Translations under genes and position numbers: made by a program
Shown here: piece by piece, positions 19,976-31,864 of the stretch
Position numbering within the stretch: position 1 is the first letter of the stretch
Layout of the letters: each line of letters begins with the position of its first letter
Notes under the pieces: generated by a model
What the model saw: the letters and a program-made list of their open reading frames with translations, nothing else
What the model was told of the DNA's origin: nothing
The model's database searches: none
From: Rhinopithecus roxellana
Taxonomy: Eukaryota; Chordata; Mammalia; Primates; Cercopithecidae
Direction: 5' to 3'
NCBI RefSeq assembly: GCF_007565055.1
Contig: NC_044556.1
Location: 135,693,808 to 135,757,807, forward strand
DNA: 64,000 bases

Positions 19976-22365
19976 AAAATATGTAAATGAAAATGGACTT
20001 GGCTCAGGCAATGTTATGAAAACAAATGCATACCTGATCAACTTAATTGAAGTTACAGACTATCAGATTTCTATCATTTGGCAAGAGTTCTGCAGCCAGA
20101 TCCACCAGGTGTTCTTTGAGAGGCCAAGGAGAGGGCTGGGTATCATAGAGCTAAAGGGATTGCCATCTGGAGATGCGAGAGGACATCCGTACGTGAATGA
20201 ATGAGCCAAGCAAGATCACGAGGAAAAGCCACAGTTCTGGTTCTCACTACCAGCCTTTCCTTGCTAGGAACCGTCTTTTCCTTTGTCTAGAGATTCTCAT
20301 GGTTTCATTTTTCTCCTCGGGCCTCATCTCTTTCCACTTCAAACTCTGTTTCATATTGGTTTGCTGTCAAACTGGTTTCTTCTTAAATTCACAGTGCATA
20401 TGTAGTTTCAGAGCTTTCAATTCTTCAGTCTCCAATTGTTTCAAGTTCAGACTTTCCGCTTGGCTTCACAAACACAGTTAGCTATTATATGATTACTTAG
20501 TTACTTATTTTCCTATTTCCAATTTTACGAATCCAGGCAAATGCATGAAATGTTGGAGATGAGAGGCTCCTCCAATGTTACATTTTCTGTTAACCAGTTC
20601 ATTGAATGCCTATTCCTTCCCTGCACCAAATGTTCTAGTCAAAGTGTTCTCTGCAGCTTCAGTGAGAGTGGTTTTATGGACCACTTTGGATTTAAGAAGA
20701 AGAGAAAATACATTCTTGGCTGAGTATGGCCTGGAAGACTTTTCTCTCATTACTGTGATGCTACTCTCCCTCTAGTTATTTCTGGTTTCCAATTAATAAA
20801 TGTCCCTGAGCTATAGTCCTCCTGCAACAAAATGTAATTTTACTATTCTATCTTTTTCAGCCTCCTCCTACATAAGCAGGCTGGGTATGACTATTTTCAT
20901 AAAGGAAGAACATTAGGGAATTGATCTAGTGTGTATGTTCATGAGACACAGAAGAGTCATGGGAGAGAGATCAAGATGAAGGAATAAGAGATATACAAGA
21001 AGTAAAACTCAGTCTTCTCCATTTGTGACCACAAGTTTTAGTTTCTTTTTAGCCTCAAATTTCCTTCCATTTAATCTCTAATTGTTCTGACATTCAGAAC
21101 ACAAGACATTGAAGTGAGTTTTGTCTCACGAACCTTGACTTCTGACTCTGAAGTCTGAGTGTCTGACTCCACGTACACAGCAGGCAACCTGTGACACACC
21201 TAAGCCACGTGATACTATCAGATCGCATCACAGTCAAGTGAAAAACAGGTAAAGCCTAAAGTCTGTCAGTGGAATCATAAAAAATAGCCTCAGGTCAGTT
21301 TCCAAAAGCATTTGACTTAAGAGGGGGGAAAAAAAGGCTGTATTCTGATTTTATAATCTAGCCAGTTATTCATTCGCCAGAAATGTGTTATTTTCCAGTG
21401 ACGCAAGGCTTGCTTACTTTATCAAGTTATTCCATTACTGCCTTGGAATGACTGGGGGTGGAATGGAGTAGTATGGAAAACAAAGCAAAAAAACATGTTT
21501 TCAAACTCTCTCCAACTCATTTAAAATTTCCATTTAGTCGAACAGGCATTTGTTTGGTTATTCCTTTCCAAGTCTTGAGATCGTTTAAGTGCCTATACTC
21601 TTCGAAACTTCTCCTCCATCTTTTCCTTTTCATTTAGAATTAAATTCTACTGTCATTTATTGTTCATCTTCTGCACACCAAACTTGGCATCTCTGCTGAT
21701 TTTCTGTTTCCATAGGAATGAAAGTGCCCTTGAGAAAATATCACCTTCAAACCTTATGTTCGTGGAAGGCTTAGATCCCAAATTTACTTAGACCTCTTGG
21801 GCTCAAGATCACATAGATTTTTTTTTCCCTCAGTAAGTAGCTCATTCTAGAGGTGGATAATACAGAATTACATGTTTTAAATAATGAAATATGACCAGCT
21901 CCAGACTGACTAAGAGAAAATTTTGACATGGATAATCTCAAACTCAAACTGTATAATGAAAATTATGCAGAACATTTAAATCATGCATGAACTAATCATC
22001 TTTCTAAACTTATCCAACACTTTCTGCTAACTCCTGATTATGTGGGAGTTGCTGATCTGTTTTTCAGATTCTCCAGGAGTCTCCTAAGGTCATGTTCTGT
22101 CCTCGTGTTCATATTTCTGTGCTTAAACGGAAGCCCAGGTTCCAGGCTTCTACTTCCAAAAGGAGTAGGAAAAAATCGTCTGAGTCCCTTGAATCACGAG
22201 ACCATGGTAAAAGCCAGCTCTACCCTGGATCAGATTAAGTGGCAGCTAAACTGCCTGACTTTGTAAATCTTCCTGAAATCACTACTTCAACTTGGTCTGA
22301 AAATCCCCGCCAGCATATTCTACATGCAGATGATTGTCTCTAGAAGACCATTGTTAAAACCGTGA
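19976..22365. other. Long unique stretch; no gene recognised
   Basis: About 2.4 kb almost free of recognisable repeats. It contains a CACGTG E-box core at about 21205 (GCCACGTGATA). Frames of 60-94 codons occur on the plus strand without any recognisable domain. Confidence 0.4.
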
Positions 22366-22371
22366 GGCAGG

Positions 22372-22455
22372 GCCGGGATTGCTCATCTTTATGTGGTCTA
22401 CACAGAGCACCTGGCTCAGGCTTTGTACGTGTTTGTCAAATGGATGGATATTTCT
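22372..22455 (+). mobile_element. Possible L2 3' fragment
   Basis: 'CTACACAGAGCACCTGGCTCAGGCTTTGTACGTGTTTGTCAAATGGATGG' has the order of an L2 3' end (cagtgcctggcacatagtaggtgctcaataaatatttgttgaatgg). Short and diverged. Confidence 0.5.
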
Positions 22456-23595
22456 TGTAGAAGAGAGGCCCTGACTTAGTTTGCCTAATTAGAGAGGGTG
22501 AGGCTTGAGGAAGACATTCATGATAGGCAAATGGTAATGAAATGGAAGGAATTGTGCTGTACATTTGAATGCGAGTGCTAAGAACCCCACTAGAAATACC
22601 AAATCAGGATCTTTGGAGAGTTGGGCTCAAGAGTACGCATTTTTGTTAAACTCCACAGGAAATTTTGAAACACAGCTATGGCTGGAAATTCTTCCAACAA
22701 AAGAAAGTTTCCTTGAGTTTAGTGCTCTCTGGATAGGTGTGAAGACAATAGGTACTTATGAAATGCCTGCTTGACTGGATGAATAAATAAATCAAGGTCC
22801 AGGTAGAAGCTGAGTCCTTAATTACAGTTATGTACCTGCTGCCCTTATTTTATCCAGGCCCAAACCTCCATAGCAACACTACCTATTCCTCAGCTATAAT
22901 CTGGAGGATAAAGGGGAAACCAGAAAGAGCAATGAGAAGACAAGTAAAAGATGATGATTAAAAATAGAATTTCAGGATGCTTTGGGTTACATCTGGTCTC
23001 CTCATGCTCCCCCAAAAAAGAGGCAGATTGGCATCCCATCTCCTCCAGTCAGCTTACAGCATATGCATGATCAAAAGTAATTTATGGCTCCTTTTCAGGC
23101 TCAGCTCCGAAGCAGAGAAGCTGACATTAAAATGGTTCATGTGACAGAAATGTGGCCTTGGAGGACCCTCAGAGGAGTTCCACATGAGATCAGCTGTCTT
23201 TCATTAATCAAAAATTGGCTGTAGTTCACTCCTCTATTTGGAACAAGTCTAGCCTTCCATCAAAATGGCAGAATGGTGAGTTCACAGATAAGGGTTTAGC
23301 ATGAAACTTGGTACACACTTGTTATTGCAATCTCAGGCTGTAAAATGAAATGTCTTAAAGGCCTGATCAGCCTCATCATTTGCAGTACCACATTTAGCAT
23401 ATCTTTGTGCATTTTCTTTTATTCTTGATTGCTCCCCTCCTTCTTCCAATGCAAATGAGTGGCTGGTGCTCAGTGAGTTGTGTCCTTAATGCATTCAGCT
23501 GAAATCTCCAATTATAGTCAGGACTGGGGACAGTCGTTAAGAAAAAAAAAAAAAAAAAAAAAACACTGGCAGAGGGGAAAACTTGACATTCATAC
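22456..23595. other. Unique sequence with poly(A) run
   Basis: No gene recognised. A run of about 22 A (about 23542-23563) follows GTCGTTAAG and could mark a retrocopy end, but no upstream retroelement or duplication is visible. Confidence 0.4.
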
Positions 23596-23597
23596 CA

Positions 23598-23745
23598 TTG
23601 AGCTAAACACTGTGGTAAGTACTCTGCACCACAGAAATCCATTGAGATAGCCACTATTATCTCCATCTTGTAGATGAAGATAGTGAGGTTCCAAGATGTC
23701 AAGAGATTTTCCTAAATGTACATGTGCAATAATATAGAGGCATAG
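23598..23745 (-). mobile_element. MIR fragment
   Basis: Reverse MIR order: 'CTCTGCACCACAGAAATCCATTGAGATAGCCACTATTATCTCCATCTTGTAGATGAAGATAGTGAGGTTCCAAGATGTCAAGAGATTTTCCTAAATGTAC'. Confidence 0.65.
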
Positions 23746-23799
23746 AAGGTAAAGAGGTGGAGGGGAAGGAAGGCAAAGTGGGAGGAAGTCAGCCAAAGA

Positions 23800-24290
23800 A
23801 GCTAGTGGAGTAGTGTTCTGGGCAGAAGAAATATTTTAGAGGGAGAGAGCATTTGGGGAACTGAAATGTTGAAATTCAGGGAGAGGAGTAACAGGAGATG
23901 GGCTTCCAGAAAGAAGGAGGCGTTGGGAGGGAGGTGCCTCCTAAGGATCCTTGAGAGATATGTTAATGAGCCTGGACTGCATTCTAGGGAAGTTATATGG
24001 TTTGAAGTGGGGAAATGACATGGCGAGATTTGTGTTTCACAAGGATTACATTGAATGCAGCATAGAGAATAGAGGCAACATGGAGGAAAGGTGACCACTG
24101 GTTGTGGTAGCCTTGACAAATGACAAAGCCTGGTATGGTACAGTAGTAGTGGGGAACAGAGATACACATCAGAAGTAGAATAACACAGGGTTTAGTGACA
24201 GACTCTATGTGGGAGATAAGAGGACATGATAAATCCTAACTGATGATGAGCATGGATCTTCAAGGAAAGATATGGTGGGAGAATGAAGCG
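23800..24290 (+). mobile_element. Old mammalian repeat, long family (copy A)
   Basis: 'GAGCCTGGACTGCATTCTAGGGAAGTTATATGGTTTGAAGTGGGGAAATGACATGG ... GGATTACATTGAATGCAGCATAGAGAATAGAGG' follows a widespread mammalian repeat whose general text is 'ttttattctaagtgcaatgggaagccattgg...gtgacatgatctgattt...'. I recognise it but cannot name it. Related segments lie at 24500, 35375, 41404, 44540 and 51850. Confidence 0.5.
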
Positions 24291-24499
24291 TGGGGGTTTT
24301 CTGGAGCTTGGAACCAGTTCTTACTCTGGTTCTGTATTCTAACTTTTCTAGACTAAAAACTCCAGAAGGGTAGAAATCTTGAAGTCTAATTTCTCCCTAC
24401 TCATTTGATATGTGAAAGAACCCAGAGAAGAGTTGAGTTTGAATGTCAGCTCTGTAATTTAATAACTTTGATATAGTATGAAAAAGATCCCTAATGTCT

Positions 24500-24980
24500 A
24501 ATCAGAGCCCACTACATTTTGGGCTCTAGGAAGACAACAGTGAGCGAGAATGAAAAATCTTTACCTTTATGAAACTCTAGTTCTGAAGACAGACAATAAG
24601 GAAATACAGAAACACCAGATAATTACAAACTGTGATAAATGCCATTAAAGAAATAAAAAAAAGGATGATGAGATAGAGCTAAAGAATGAGAATTAGTCAG
24701 CCACTAAGAAACTCGGGGAAGAACATTCCAGGCAAGTGCAAAGCCTGCAAGTGTGAAAGGGCATGGTGGGACAAGTAACAGGAACTCCAGGCTGTAAAGA
24801 GATTAAGTTTTATTCTAAGAGCAAGAGAAGCCATTCATGCATTTTAAGCAAAGGAAACAACAGATCCAGATTTACATTTTCATAATATCATTCTAGCTGT
24901 TGAATGGAGATCATGAATTAGAGATAAAGTGAAAAGAGAGAGACTAGCTAGGAGACTATTGTAGTTGTCCAAGAAAAATA
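24500..24980 (+). mobile_element. Old mammalian repeat, same family (copy B)
   Basis: 'GAAACTCTAGTTCTGAAGACAGACAATAAGGAAATAC', 'GAACATTCCAGGCAAGTGCAAAGCCTGCAAGTGTG', 'TTTTATTCTAAGAGCAAGAGAAGCCATTCATGCATTTTAAGC' and 'AGCTAGGAGACTATTGTAGTTGTCC' are in the order of that family's consensus. The best preserved copy in the window. Confidence 0.65.
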
Positions 24981-25018
24981 AAAGTGTCTTAAATAATAAT
25001 AGTTAATGCATAGAAACT

Positions 25019-25316
25019 TTTTTTTTCTTTTTTTGAGATGGAACCTCACTTTGTCACCCAGGCTGGAGTGCAGTGGTGTGATCTCGGCTCACTGCAACCC
25101 CCACCTCCTGGGTTCAAGTGATTCTCCTGCCTCAGCCTCCTGAGTAGCTGGGACTACAGGTGCCTGCTATCCCACCCGGCTGATATTTATATTTTTCTAG
25201 AGACATGGTTCTGCCATGTTGGCCAGGCTGGTCTTGAACTCCTGACCTCAGTTGATCCGATTGCCTCGGCCTCCCAAAGTGCTGGAATTACAGACATAAA
25301 CCACGACACCCAGCCT
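25019..25316 (-). mobile_element. AluS, full length
   Basis: T-rich tail, then GAGATGGAACCTCACTTTGTCACCC, through GTCTTGAACTCCTGACCTCAG to ACCACGACACCCAGCCT. Flanked by CATAGAAACT (25009-25018 and 25317-25326). Confidence 0.94.
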
Positions 25317-25329
25317 CATAGAAACTCTT

Positions 25330-25785
25330 TATAGACTTGTAAGCAATTTTTCATGGATTATTTATTTGAGGCAAGTTTTGGACAAAAAGCACTACAAATA
25401 CATTACCTAATTTACAGTTTTCCATCATAATATTTTTAAAATTTTCATAATATAGAAATATTGAAATAATCATAGTATTAGGCCATGTACCTACCACCAA
25501 GATTCTTTAATCAACCTTTTACCATTCTTGGTTTGCCACAAATGTATCCCTCTACTCATCTCTCTATCAATCCACTTTATTTTTTAATGAATTTCAAAGT
25601 AAATGCAAGCATCAATACACTTCACTTCTAAACACTTCAACATGAATACAATTAACTAGGGATCCTTTTTTTTATTATTTCTCTTTTATTCTTCTGTCAT
25701 CAAACATACATACTGTAAATGCACAAATTTACATATACCATTCAGTGAGTTTGACAAACACACGCACTCAAGTATGATCCAGTCT
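25330..25785. other. AT-rich DNA, possible old L1 traces
   Basis: Text such as 'ATTCAGTGAGTTTGACAAACACACGCACTCAAGTATGATCC' resembles the 3' UTR area of L1M elements but is too diverged to delimit. No gene. Confidence 0.4.
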
Positions 25786-25789
25786 GTTT

Positions 25790-26190
25790 TACTCCTCTCC
25801 TTTGGGAACTCTAGTGACACTTTGTGAGAATTTTTCATATTGTCCCACAGGTCCCTAAGGCTCTGGCATTTTGTTCAATCTTTTTTCTCTCTATTCTTCA
25901 GTTTGGATAATCTATTGATCTACCTTCAAGTTTACATTCTTCTATCTCCAATCTGCTGTTAATCTCACCCAGTGATATATATATTTTTAAATTTCAGTTT
26001 TGTGTTTTTCAGCTCTAGAATTTCTTTTGGTTGTTTGTTACAGTTCATGTTACTCTGTCAAATTTTCCTGCTTTTTTATTTATAATAAAGATATTTTCCT
26101 TGCTATATTGTGCATAGTTATAATAGTGGCTTTAAAATCCTTCTCTGCTAATTTTAACATCTGAATCTGTAGTCTCTGTTGAATGCCTTT
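25790..26190 (-). mobile_element. L1M/HAL1-like 5'-region fragment
   Basis: 'TGTCCCACAGGTCCCTAAGGCTCTG', 'TCAGTTTGGATAATCTATTGATCTACCTTCAAGTTTACATTCTTCTATCTCC' and 'GGCTTTAAAATCCTTCTCTGCTAATTTTAACATC' are the reverse complement of the 5' UTR/ORF1-upstream region of old L1M or HAL1 elements. Non-coding. Confidence 0.6.
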
Positions 26191-26204
26191 TCTTTCAAAT
26201 ATGA

Positions 26205-26415
26205 TTCATATTTTTCTGTTTCTTTGTACCCGTGTGTACCCATTGTTTAGCTTCCACTTGTAAGTAAGAACATGTGGTATCTGATTTTTTGTTTGAGTTA
26301 TCTCACTTAGGATAATGGCCTCCAGCTCCACCCATATTGTTGCAAAAAACATGATTTTATTCTTTTCTATGGCTGAGTAGTATTCCATGACATATATATA
26401 TGTACCACATTTTCT
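26205..26415 (-). mobile_element. L1 ORF2 3'-end fragment
   Basis: 'TTTAGCTTCCACTTGTAAGTAAGAACATGTGG', 'GATAATGGCCTCCAGCTCCACCCATATTG' and 'GGCTGAGTAGTATTCCATGACATATATATATGTACCACATTTTCTTT' are the end of L1 ORF2, reversed. It repeats the same part of L1 that appears again at 26640-26815, so it is a separate insertion from the element that follows. Confidence 0.8.
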
Positions 26416-27647
26416 TTTTTTTTTTTCGTCAAGTTTTAAGTTCTGGGGTACATGTGCAGGATGTGCAGGTTTGTTACACAGGTAAACATGTGCCATGTGG
26501 TTTGCTGCACAAATAAGTTCATTACCTAGGTATTAAGCCCAGCATCCATTAGCTATTCTTCCTGATGTTCTCTGTCCCCCTGCACCCCCACCAACAGGCC
26601 CCAGTGTGTATTGTTCACTACCATGTGTCCATGTGTTCTCATCATTCAGCTCCCACTTATAAGTGAGAACATTCAGTGTTTCATTTTCTGTTCCTGTGTT
26701 AGTTTGCTAAGGATAGCAGCTTCCAGCTCCATCCATGCCCCCGCAAAGAACATCGCCTCATTCCTTTTGATGGCTGTATCGTATTCCATGGTATATATAC
26801 TACATTTTCTTTATCCAGTCTATCACTGATGGGCATTTGTGTTGACTCCATGTCTTTGCTATTGTGAATAGTGCCGCAATGAACATATGCATGCATGTGT
26901 CTTTATAGTAGAATGATTTATATTCCTTTGGGTATATACCCAGTAATGAGATTGCTGGGTCAAACAGTATTGTTGCCTCTAGATCTTTGAGGAATCACCA
27001 CACTGTCTTACACAATGAGTAAACTATTTTACACTCCCACCAATGGTGTAAAAGCATTCCTTTATCTCCACAACCTCACCAGCATCTGTTTTTTCTTGAC
27101 TTTTTAATAATCGCCATTCTGACTGGTGTGAGATGGTACCTCATTGTAGTTTTGATTTGCATTTATCTAATAATCGGTGATGTTGAGTTTTTCATACATT
27201 TCTTGACCACATGAATGTCTTCTTTTGAGAATTGTCTGTTCATGTCCTTTGCCCACTTTTTAATGGGATTGTTCATTTGTTTCTTGTAAATTTGTTTAAG
27301 TTCCTTGTAGTTTCTGGATATCAGACCTTTGTCAGATAGATAGATTGCAAAAATTTTCTCCCATTCTGTAGGTGGTCTGTTCACTCTGATAATAGTTTCT
27401 TTGGCTGTGCAGAAGCTCTTTAGTTTAATTAGATCCCATTTGTCAATTTTTGCTTTTGTTGCAATTGCTTTGGGCATTTTTGTCATGAAATCTTTGCCTA
27501 TGCCTATGTACTGAATGGACTGCCTAGATTTTCTTCTAGGACTTTTATACTTTTGGGTTTTACATTTAAGACTTTAGTCTGTCTTGAATTATGTTGCAGG
27601 AAGTCAGGGACCCCAAATGGAGGAACCAGCTGGAGCCGCAGCAGAGG

Positions 27648-27921
27648 AACATAAATTGTAAAGATTTCATTTTAATATGGACATACATCAGTTCCCAAAT
27701 ACTTTTAGAATTTATTACACCTGTCTTTACTTCAGTCTCTGAACATAAATTGTGAAGATTTCATGGACATTTGCTAGTTCCCAAATAATACTTTCATAAT
27801 TTCTTACGCCTGTCTTTACTTCAATCACTGAACACAAATTGTGAAGATTACATTTTAATATGGACATTTGTCAATTCCAAAATTAATACTTTTGTAAGTT
27901 TTTATGACTGTCTTTAATCTC
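27648..27921 (+). repeat. Three tandem ~90-bp repeats in the LTR
   Basis: Units start at 27648, 27742 and 27831, each opening with AACAYAAATTGTRAAGATT and closing with CTGTCTTTAMTYYMATC-like text. Spacing is 94 and 89 bp. Such U3 duplications are common in retroviral LTRs. Confidence 0.85.
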
Positions 27922-28257
27922 TTAATTACGTTATCTTCGTAAGCTGAGAATGTACGTCACCTCAGGACCACTATTGTGTTAACTGTACAAATTGATTGTA
28001 AAATATGTGTGTTTGAATAATATGAAATCAGTGCATCTTGAAAAATAACAGAATAACAGTGATTTTCAGGGAACGAGGGAAGACAACCATAATGTCTGAC
28101 TGCCTGTGGGGTCAGGTAGAATAGAGCCATATTTTTCTTGTGGCAGACAGCCTATCAACGGACATGCAAGTAGGGAAGATATCGCTAAATTCTTTTCCTA
28201 GCAATGAATATTAATAATTAAGACCCTGGGAAAGGAATGCATTCCTGCGGGGAGGTC

Positions 28258-28263
28258 TATAAA
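28258..28263 (+). promoter_or_regulatory. LTR TATA box candidate
   Basis: TATAAA in the context GGAGGTCTATAAATGGCC, about 330 bp before the LTR AATAAA signal. Position and context fit the U3/R promoter of a solo LTR. Activity is not shown. Confidence 0.45.
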
Positions 28264-28591
28264 TGGCCACTCTGGGACTGTCTTATGCAGTTGAGATAAG
28301 GGCTGAAATACGCCCTGGTCTCCTGCAGTACCCTCAGGCTTACTGGGGTGGGGAAAAAGGCCCACTCTGGTAAATTTAAGATTAGACCGGTTCTCTACTC
28401 TCAAACCCTGTTTTCTGTTGTTTAAGATGTTTATCAAGACAATACATACACAGCTGAACATAGACCCTTATCAGTAGTTCTGAATTTGCCTTTGTCCTGT
28501 TTCCTCAGAAGCATGTGATTTTTGCCCTTTGAAACATGTGATCTTGTGACTTACTCGTTGTTCTTGCACCCTCTCCCCTTTTGAAATCCTT

Positions 28592-28597
28592 AATAAA
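28592..28597 (+). terminator. LTR polyadenylation signal
   Basis: AATAAA within CCTTAATAAAACTTGCTGGC, a context typical of retroviral R regions, about 180 bp before the LTR end. Confidence 0.6.
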
Positions 28598-30716
28598 ACT
28601 TGCTGGCTTTAAGGCTCAGGTAGGCATCACGGTCCTACCAATATGTGATGTCACCCCTGGAGACCCAGCTGTAAAATTCCTCTCTTTGTAGTCTTTCTCT
28701 TTATTTCTAGCCTGATGACACTTAACGGAAAATAGAAAGAATCTGTGTTGAAATACTGGAGGCGGGTTCCCCTGATAGAATTAATCTATGTATAAAGTGT
28801 AAGGAAGGGCTCTAGTTTTAATTTTCTGTACGTGGCTAGCCAGCTCTCCTAGCACCATTTATTAAATAGGAAATCCTTTCCCCATTGCTTGTTTTTGTCA
28901 GGTTTGTCAAAGATCAGATGGTTGCAGGTATGTGTCTTATTTGGGAGTTCTCTATTCTGTCCCATTGGTCTATGTATCTGTTTTTGTACCAGTACCTGCT
29001 GTTTTGGTTACTGAAGCCTTATAGTACAGTTTGAAGTCAGGTGCATGATGCCTCCAGCTTTGTTCTTTTTGCTTAGGATTTTCTTGGCTATTCAGGCTCT
29101 TTTTTGGTTCTAGAGGAATTTTAAAATAGTTTTCTCTAATTCTGTGAAGAACATCAATGGTAGTTTAACGGGAATAGGATTGAATCTATTCATTACTTTG
29201 GGCAGTGTGGCCATTTTCATGATATTGATTCTTCCTACCCATGAGCATGGAATGCTTTTCCATTTGTTTGTGTCCTCTCTGATTTCCTTAACAGTGGTTT
29301 GTAGTTCTCCTTGAGGTTCTCCACTTCCCTTGTCAGTTATATTCCTAGGCATTTTATTGTCTTTGTAGCAATTGTGAATGGGAATTCATTCATGATTTGG
29401 CTTTCTGCCTGCCTGTTGTTGGTGGATAGGAATGCTAGCAATTTTTGCACATTGATTTTGTATCCTGAGATTTTGCTGAAGTTGTTTATCAGCTTAAGAG
29501 GCCTCTGGGCTGAGATAATGGGGTTTTCTAGATACAGGATCATGTCATCTGCAAACAAGGATAATTTGACTTCCTATCTTCCTATTTGAATACCCTTAAT
29601 TTCTTTCTCTTGTCTTATTGTCCTGGCCAGAACTTCCAATACTATGTTGAATAGGAGTGGTTGAAAGAGGGCATTCTTGTCTTGTGCCAGGCTTCAAGAG
29701 GAATGATTCTAGATTTTGCCTATTCAGTATGATATTGCCTGTGGGTTTGTCATATATGGCTTTTATTATTTTCAGGTATGTTCCTTCAATACCTAGTTTA
29801 TTGAGAATTTTTAACAAGAAAGGAAGTTGAAGTTTATCGAAGGCTTTTCTGCGTCTATTGAGATAATCATGTGGTTTTTGTCTTTAGTTCTATTTATGTG
29901 ATGAATCACATTTATTAATTTGTGTCTGTTGAACCAACCTTGCATCCTGGGGATGAAGCCAACTTGATTGTGGTGGATAAGCTTTTTGATGTGCTGCTGG
30001 ATTTGGTTTGCCAGTATTTTATTGAAGATTTTTGCATTGATTTCATCAGGGATATTGGTCTGAAGTGTTTTTGTCATTGTTGTATCTCTGCCAGATTTTG
30101 GTATCAGGATGATGTTTGTCTCATAGAGTGAGGTAGGGAGGAGTCCCTTCTTTTCAATGGTTTGGAATAGTTTCAGTAGAAATGGTAGCAACTCTTCTTT
30201 GCACCTCTAGTAGAATTCAACTGTAAATCCGTCTGGTCCTGGGCTTTTCTTGGTTGTTAGGCTATTTATTACTGCCTCAATTTTAGAACTTGTTATTGGT
30301 CCATTCAGGAATTCAGTTTCTTCCTGGTTTAGCCTTGGGAGGGTGTATGCATCCAGGAATTTATCCATTTCTTCTAGATTTTCCAGTTTATGTGCATAGA
30401 AGTCTTTATAGTATTCTCTAATGGTTGTTTTTATTTTTGTGGGGTCAGTGGTGACATCCCCCTTATCATTTCTGATTGTGTCATTTGATTCTTCTCTTTT
30501 CTTTATTGGTTATTCCTTGTCTTCTGCTAGCTTTGGAGTTTGGGGTTGGTTCTCTAGTTCTTTTAGTTGTAATGTTAGTTTGTTGATTTGAGATCTTTCT
30601 GTCTTTTCGATGTGGGCATTTGGTGCTATAAATTTTCCTCTAAACGCTGCTTTAGCTGTATCCTAGAGATTCTGGTACATTGTGCCTTTGTTCTTATTAG
30701 TTTCAAATGACTTCTT

Positions 30717-31063
30717 CTTCTTCTTCTTCTTTTTTTTTTTTTTTTTTTTTTTTTGAGAGATGGAGTTGCCCAGGCTGGAGTGCAATGGTGTGATCTCGGC
30801 TCACTGCAGCCTCTGCCTTCTGGGTTCAAGTGATTCTCCTGCCTCAGCTTCAGAGTAGGTGGGATTACAGGCACACACCACCATGCCTGGCTAATTTCTG
30901 TATTTTTAGTAGAGATGGGATGTCACTAGTATTTTTAGGGTTTGTTTGTATTTTTAGTAGAGATGGGGTGGTCAGGCTGGTCTTGAACTCTTGACCTCAG
31001 GTGATTCACACACCTCAGCCTCCCAAAGTGCTGGGATTACAGGCATGAGCCACCACGCCCAGC
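30717..31063 (-). mobile_element. Alu with internal duplication, in L1
   Basis: A (CTT)n and long T tail (30711-30753) followed by GAGATGGAGTTGCCCAGGCTGG and ending CACCACGCCCAGC. The segment TATTTTTAGTAGAGATGGG occurs twice (about 30900 and 30948), with an extra 45 bp or so between. Target duplication TCAAATGACTTCTT / TCAAAGAACTTCTT (30703-30716, 31064-31077) with two mismatches places it in L1 ORF2. Confidence 0.88.
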
Positions 31064-31864
31064 TCAAAGAACTTCTTGAGATCTAATTTAATTAATTTTC
31101 AAAGAATTTATTGAGATTTTGAGATCTAATTTGATTGCGTTGTGGTCTGAGAGACTGTTTGTTATGATTTTACTTCTTTTGTATTTGCTGAGGAGTGTTT
31201 TACTTCCAATTATGTGATCAATTTTAGACTAAGTGCTATGTCTATGAGAATGTATATTCTTTTGTTTCTGGGTGTAAAGTTCTGTGGATATCGATCAAGT
31301 CTACTTGATCCAGAGCTGAGTTCAGGTCTTGAATATCTTTGTTAATTTTCAGTCTCAATGATCTGTCTATTTTCAGTTGGTGTCAAAGTCTCCCACTATT
31401 ATTGTGTGGGAGTCTAAGTCTCTTTGTAGGTCTCTAAGAACTTGCTTTATGAATCTGGGTGCTCCTATATTGGTTGCATATATATTTAGGATAGTTAGCT
31501 CTTCTTATTGAATTGATCCCTCTACCATTATGTAATGGCCTTTGTCTTTTTAAATCTTTGTTGGCTTAAAGTCTGTTTTGTCAGAAACTAGAATTATGAC
31601 CAATGCTTTTTTCTGTTTTCCATTTTCTTGGTGCATTTTCCTCCATCCCTTTATTTTGAGCCAATATGTGCCTTTGACCATGAGATAGGTCTCTTGAAGA
31701 CAGCATACCAATGGGCCTTGGCTTTCTATTCAGCTTGCTATTCTGTGTCTTTTAATTGGGGCATTTAGCCCATTGACATTTAAGGTTAATATTGTTATGT
31801 GTGAATTTGATCTTGTCATCATGATGCTACTTGGTTATTTTGAAGACTTTTTTATGTGGTTTCT

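Larger units (their letters stand above)
27592..28777 (+). mobile_element. Solo LTR of a class II endogenous retrovirus (MER11-like)
   Basis: A 1186-bp insertion bounded by the 6-bp duplication GAATTA (27586-27591 and 28778-28783), the size class made by beta-retrovirus-like integrases. It starts TGTTGCAGGAAGTCAGGG and ends GGTTCCCCTGATA. It carries a TATAAA at 28258-28263 and an AATAAA at 28592-28597, in the right order for an LTR. Only one LTR is present and no gag, pol or env text, so the internal part was lost by LTR-LTR recombination. Assignment to MER11/HML-8 is from memory and tentative; class II is better supported. Non-coding. Confidence 0.85.
26480..31819 (-). pseudogene. L1 ORF2 (endonuclease/reverse transcriptase), disrupted
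   Basis: Fragments in order on the minus strand: an N-terminal start read as MTRSNSHITILTL at 31819 downward, endonuclease text with LVSDKT near 31590, RT-region text with the FADDM motif at about 29550 (catalytic aspartate pair), and a C-terminal block with KWAKDMNRQFSKEDI at about 27200. The family protein is about 1275 residues. Here no open frame exceeds about 126 codons, and the LTR splits the C-terminal third. It cannot make the protein. Confidence 0.85.

Noticed and set aside
27592..28777. Possible full provirus
   Set aside because: L1 text continues directly on both sides of a single LTR, with no retroviral genes between. It is a solo LTR.
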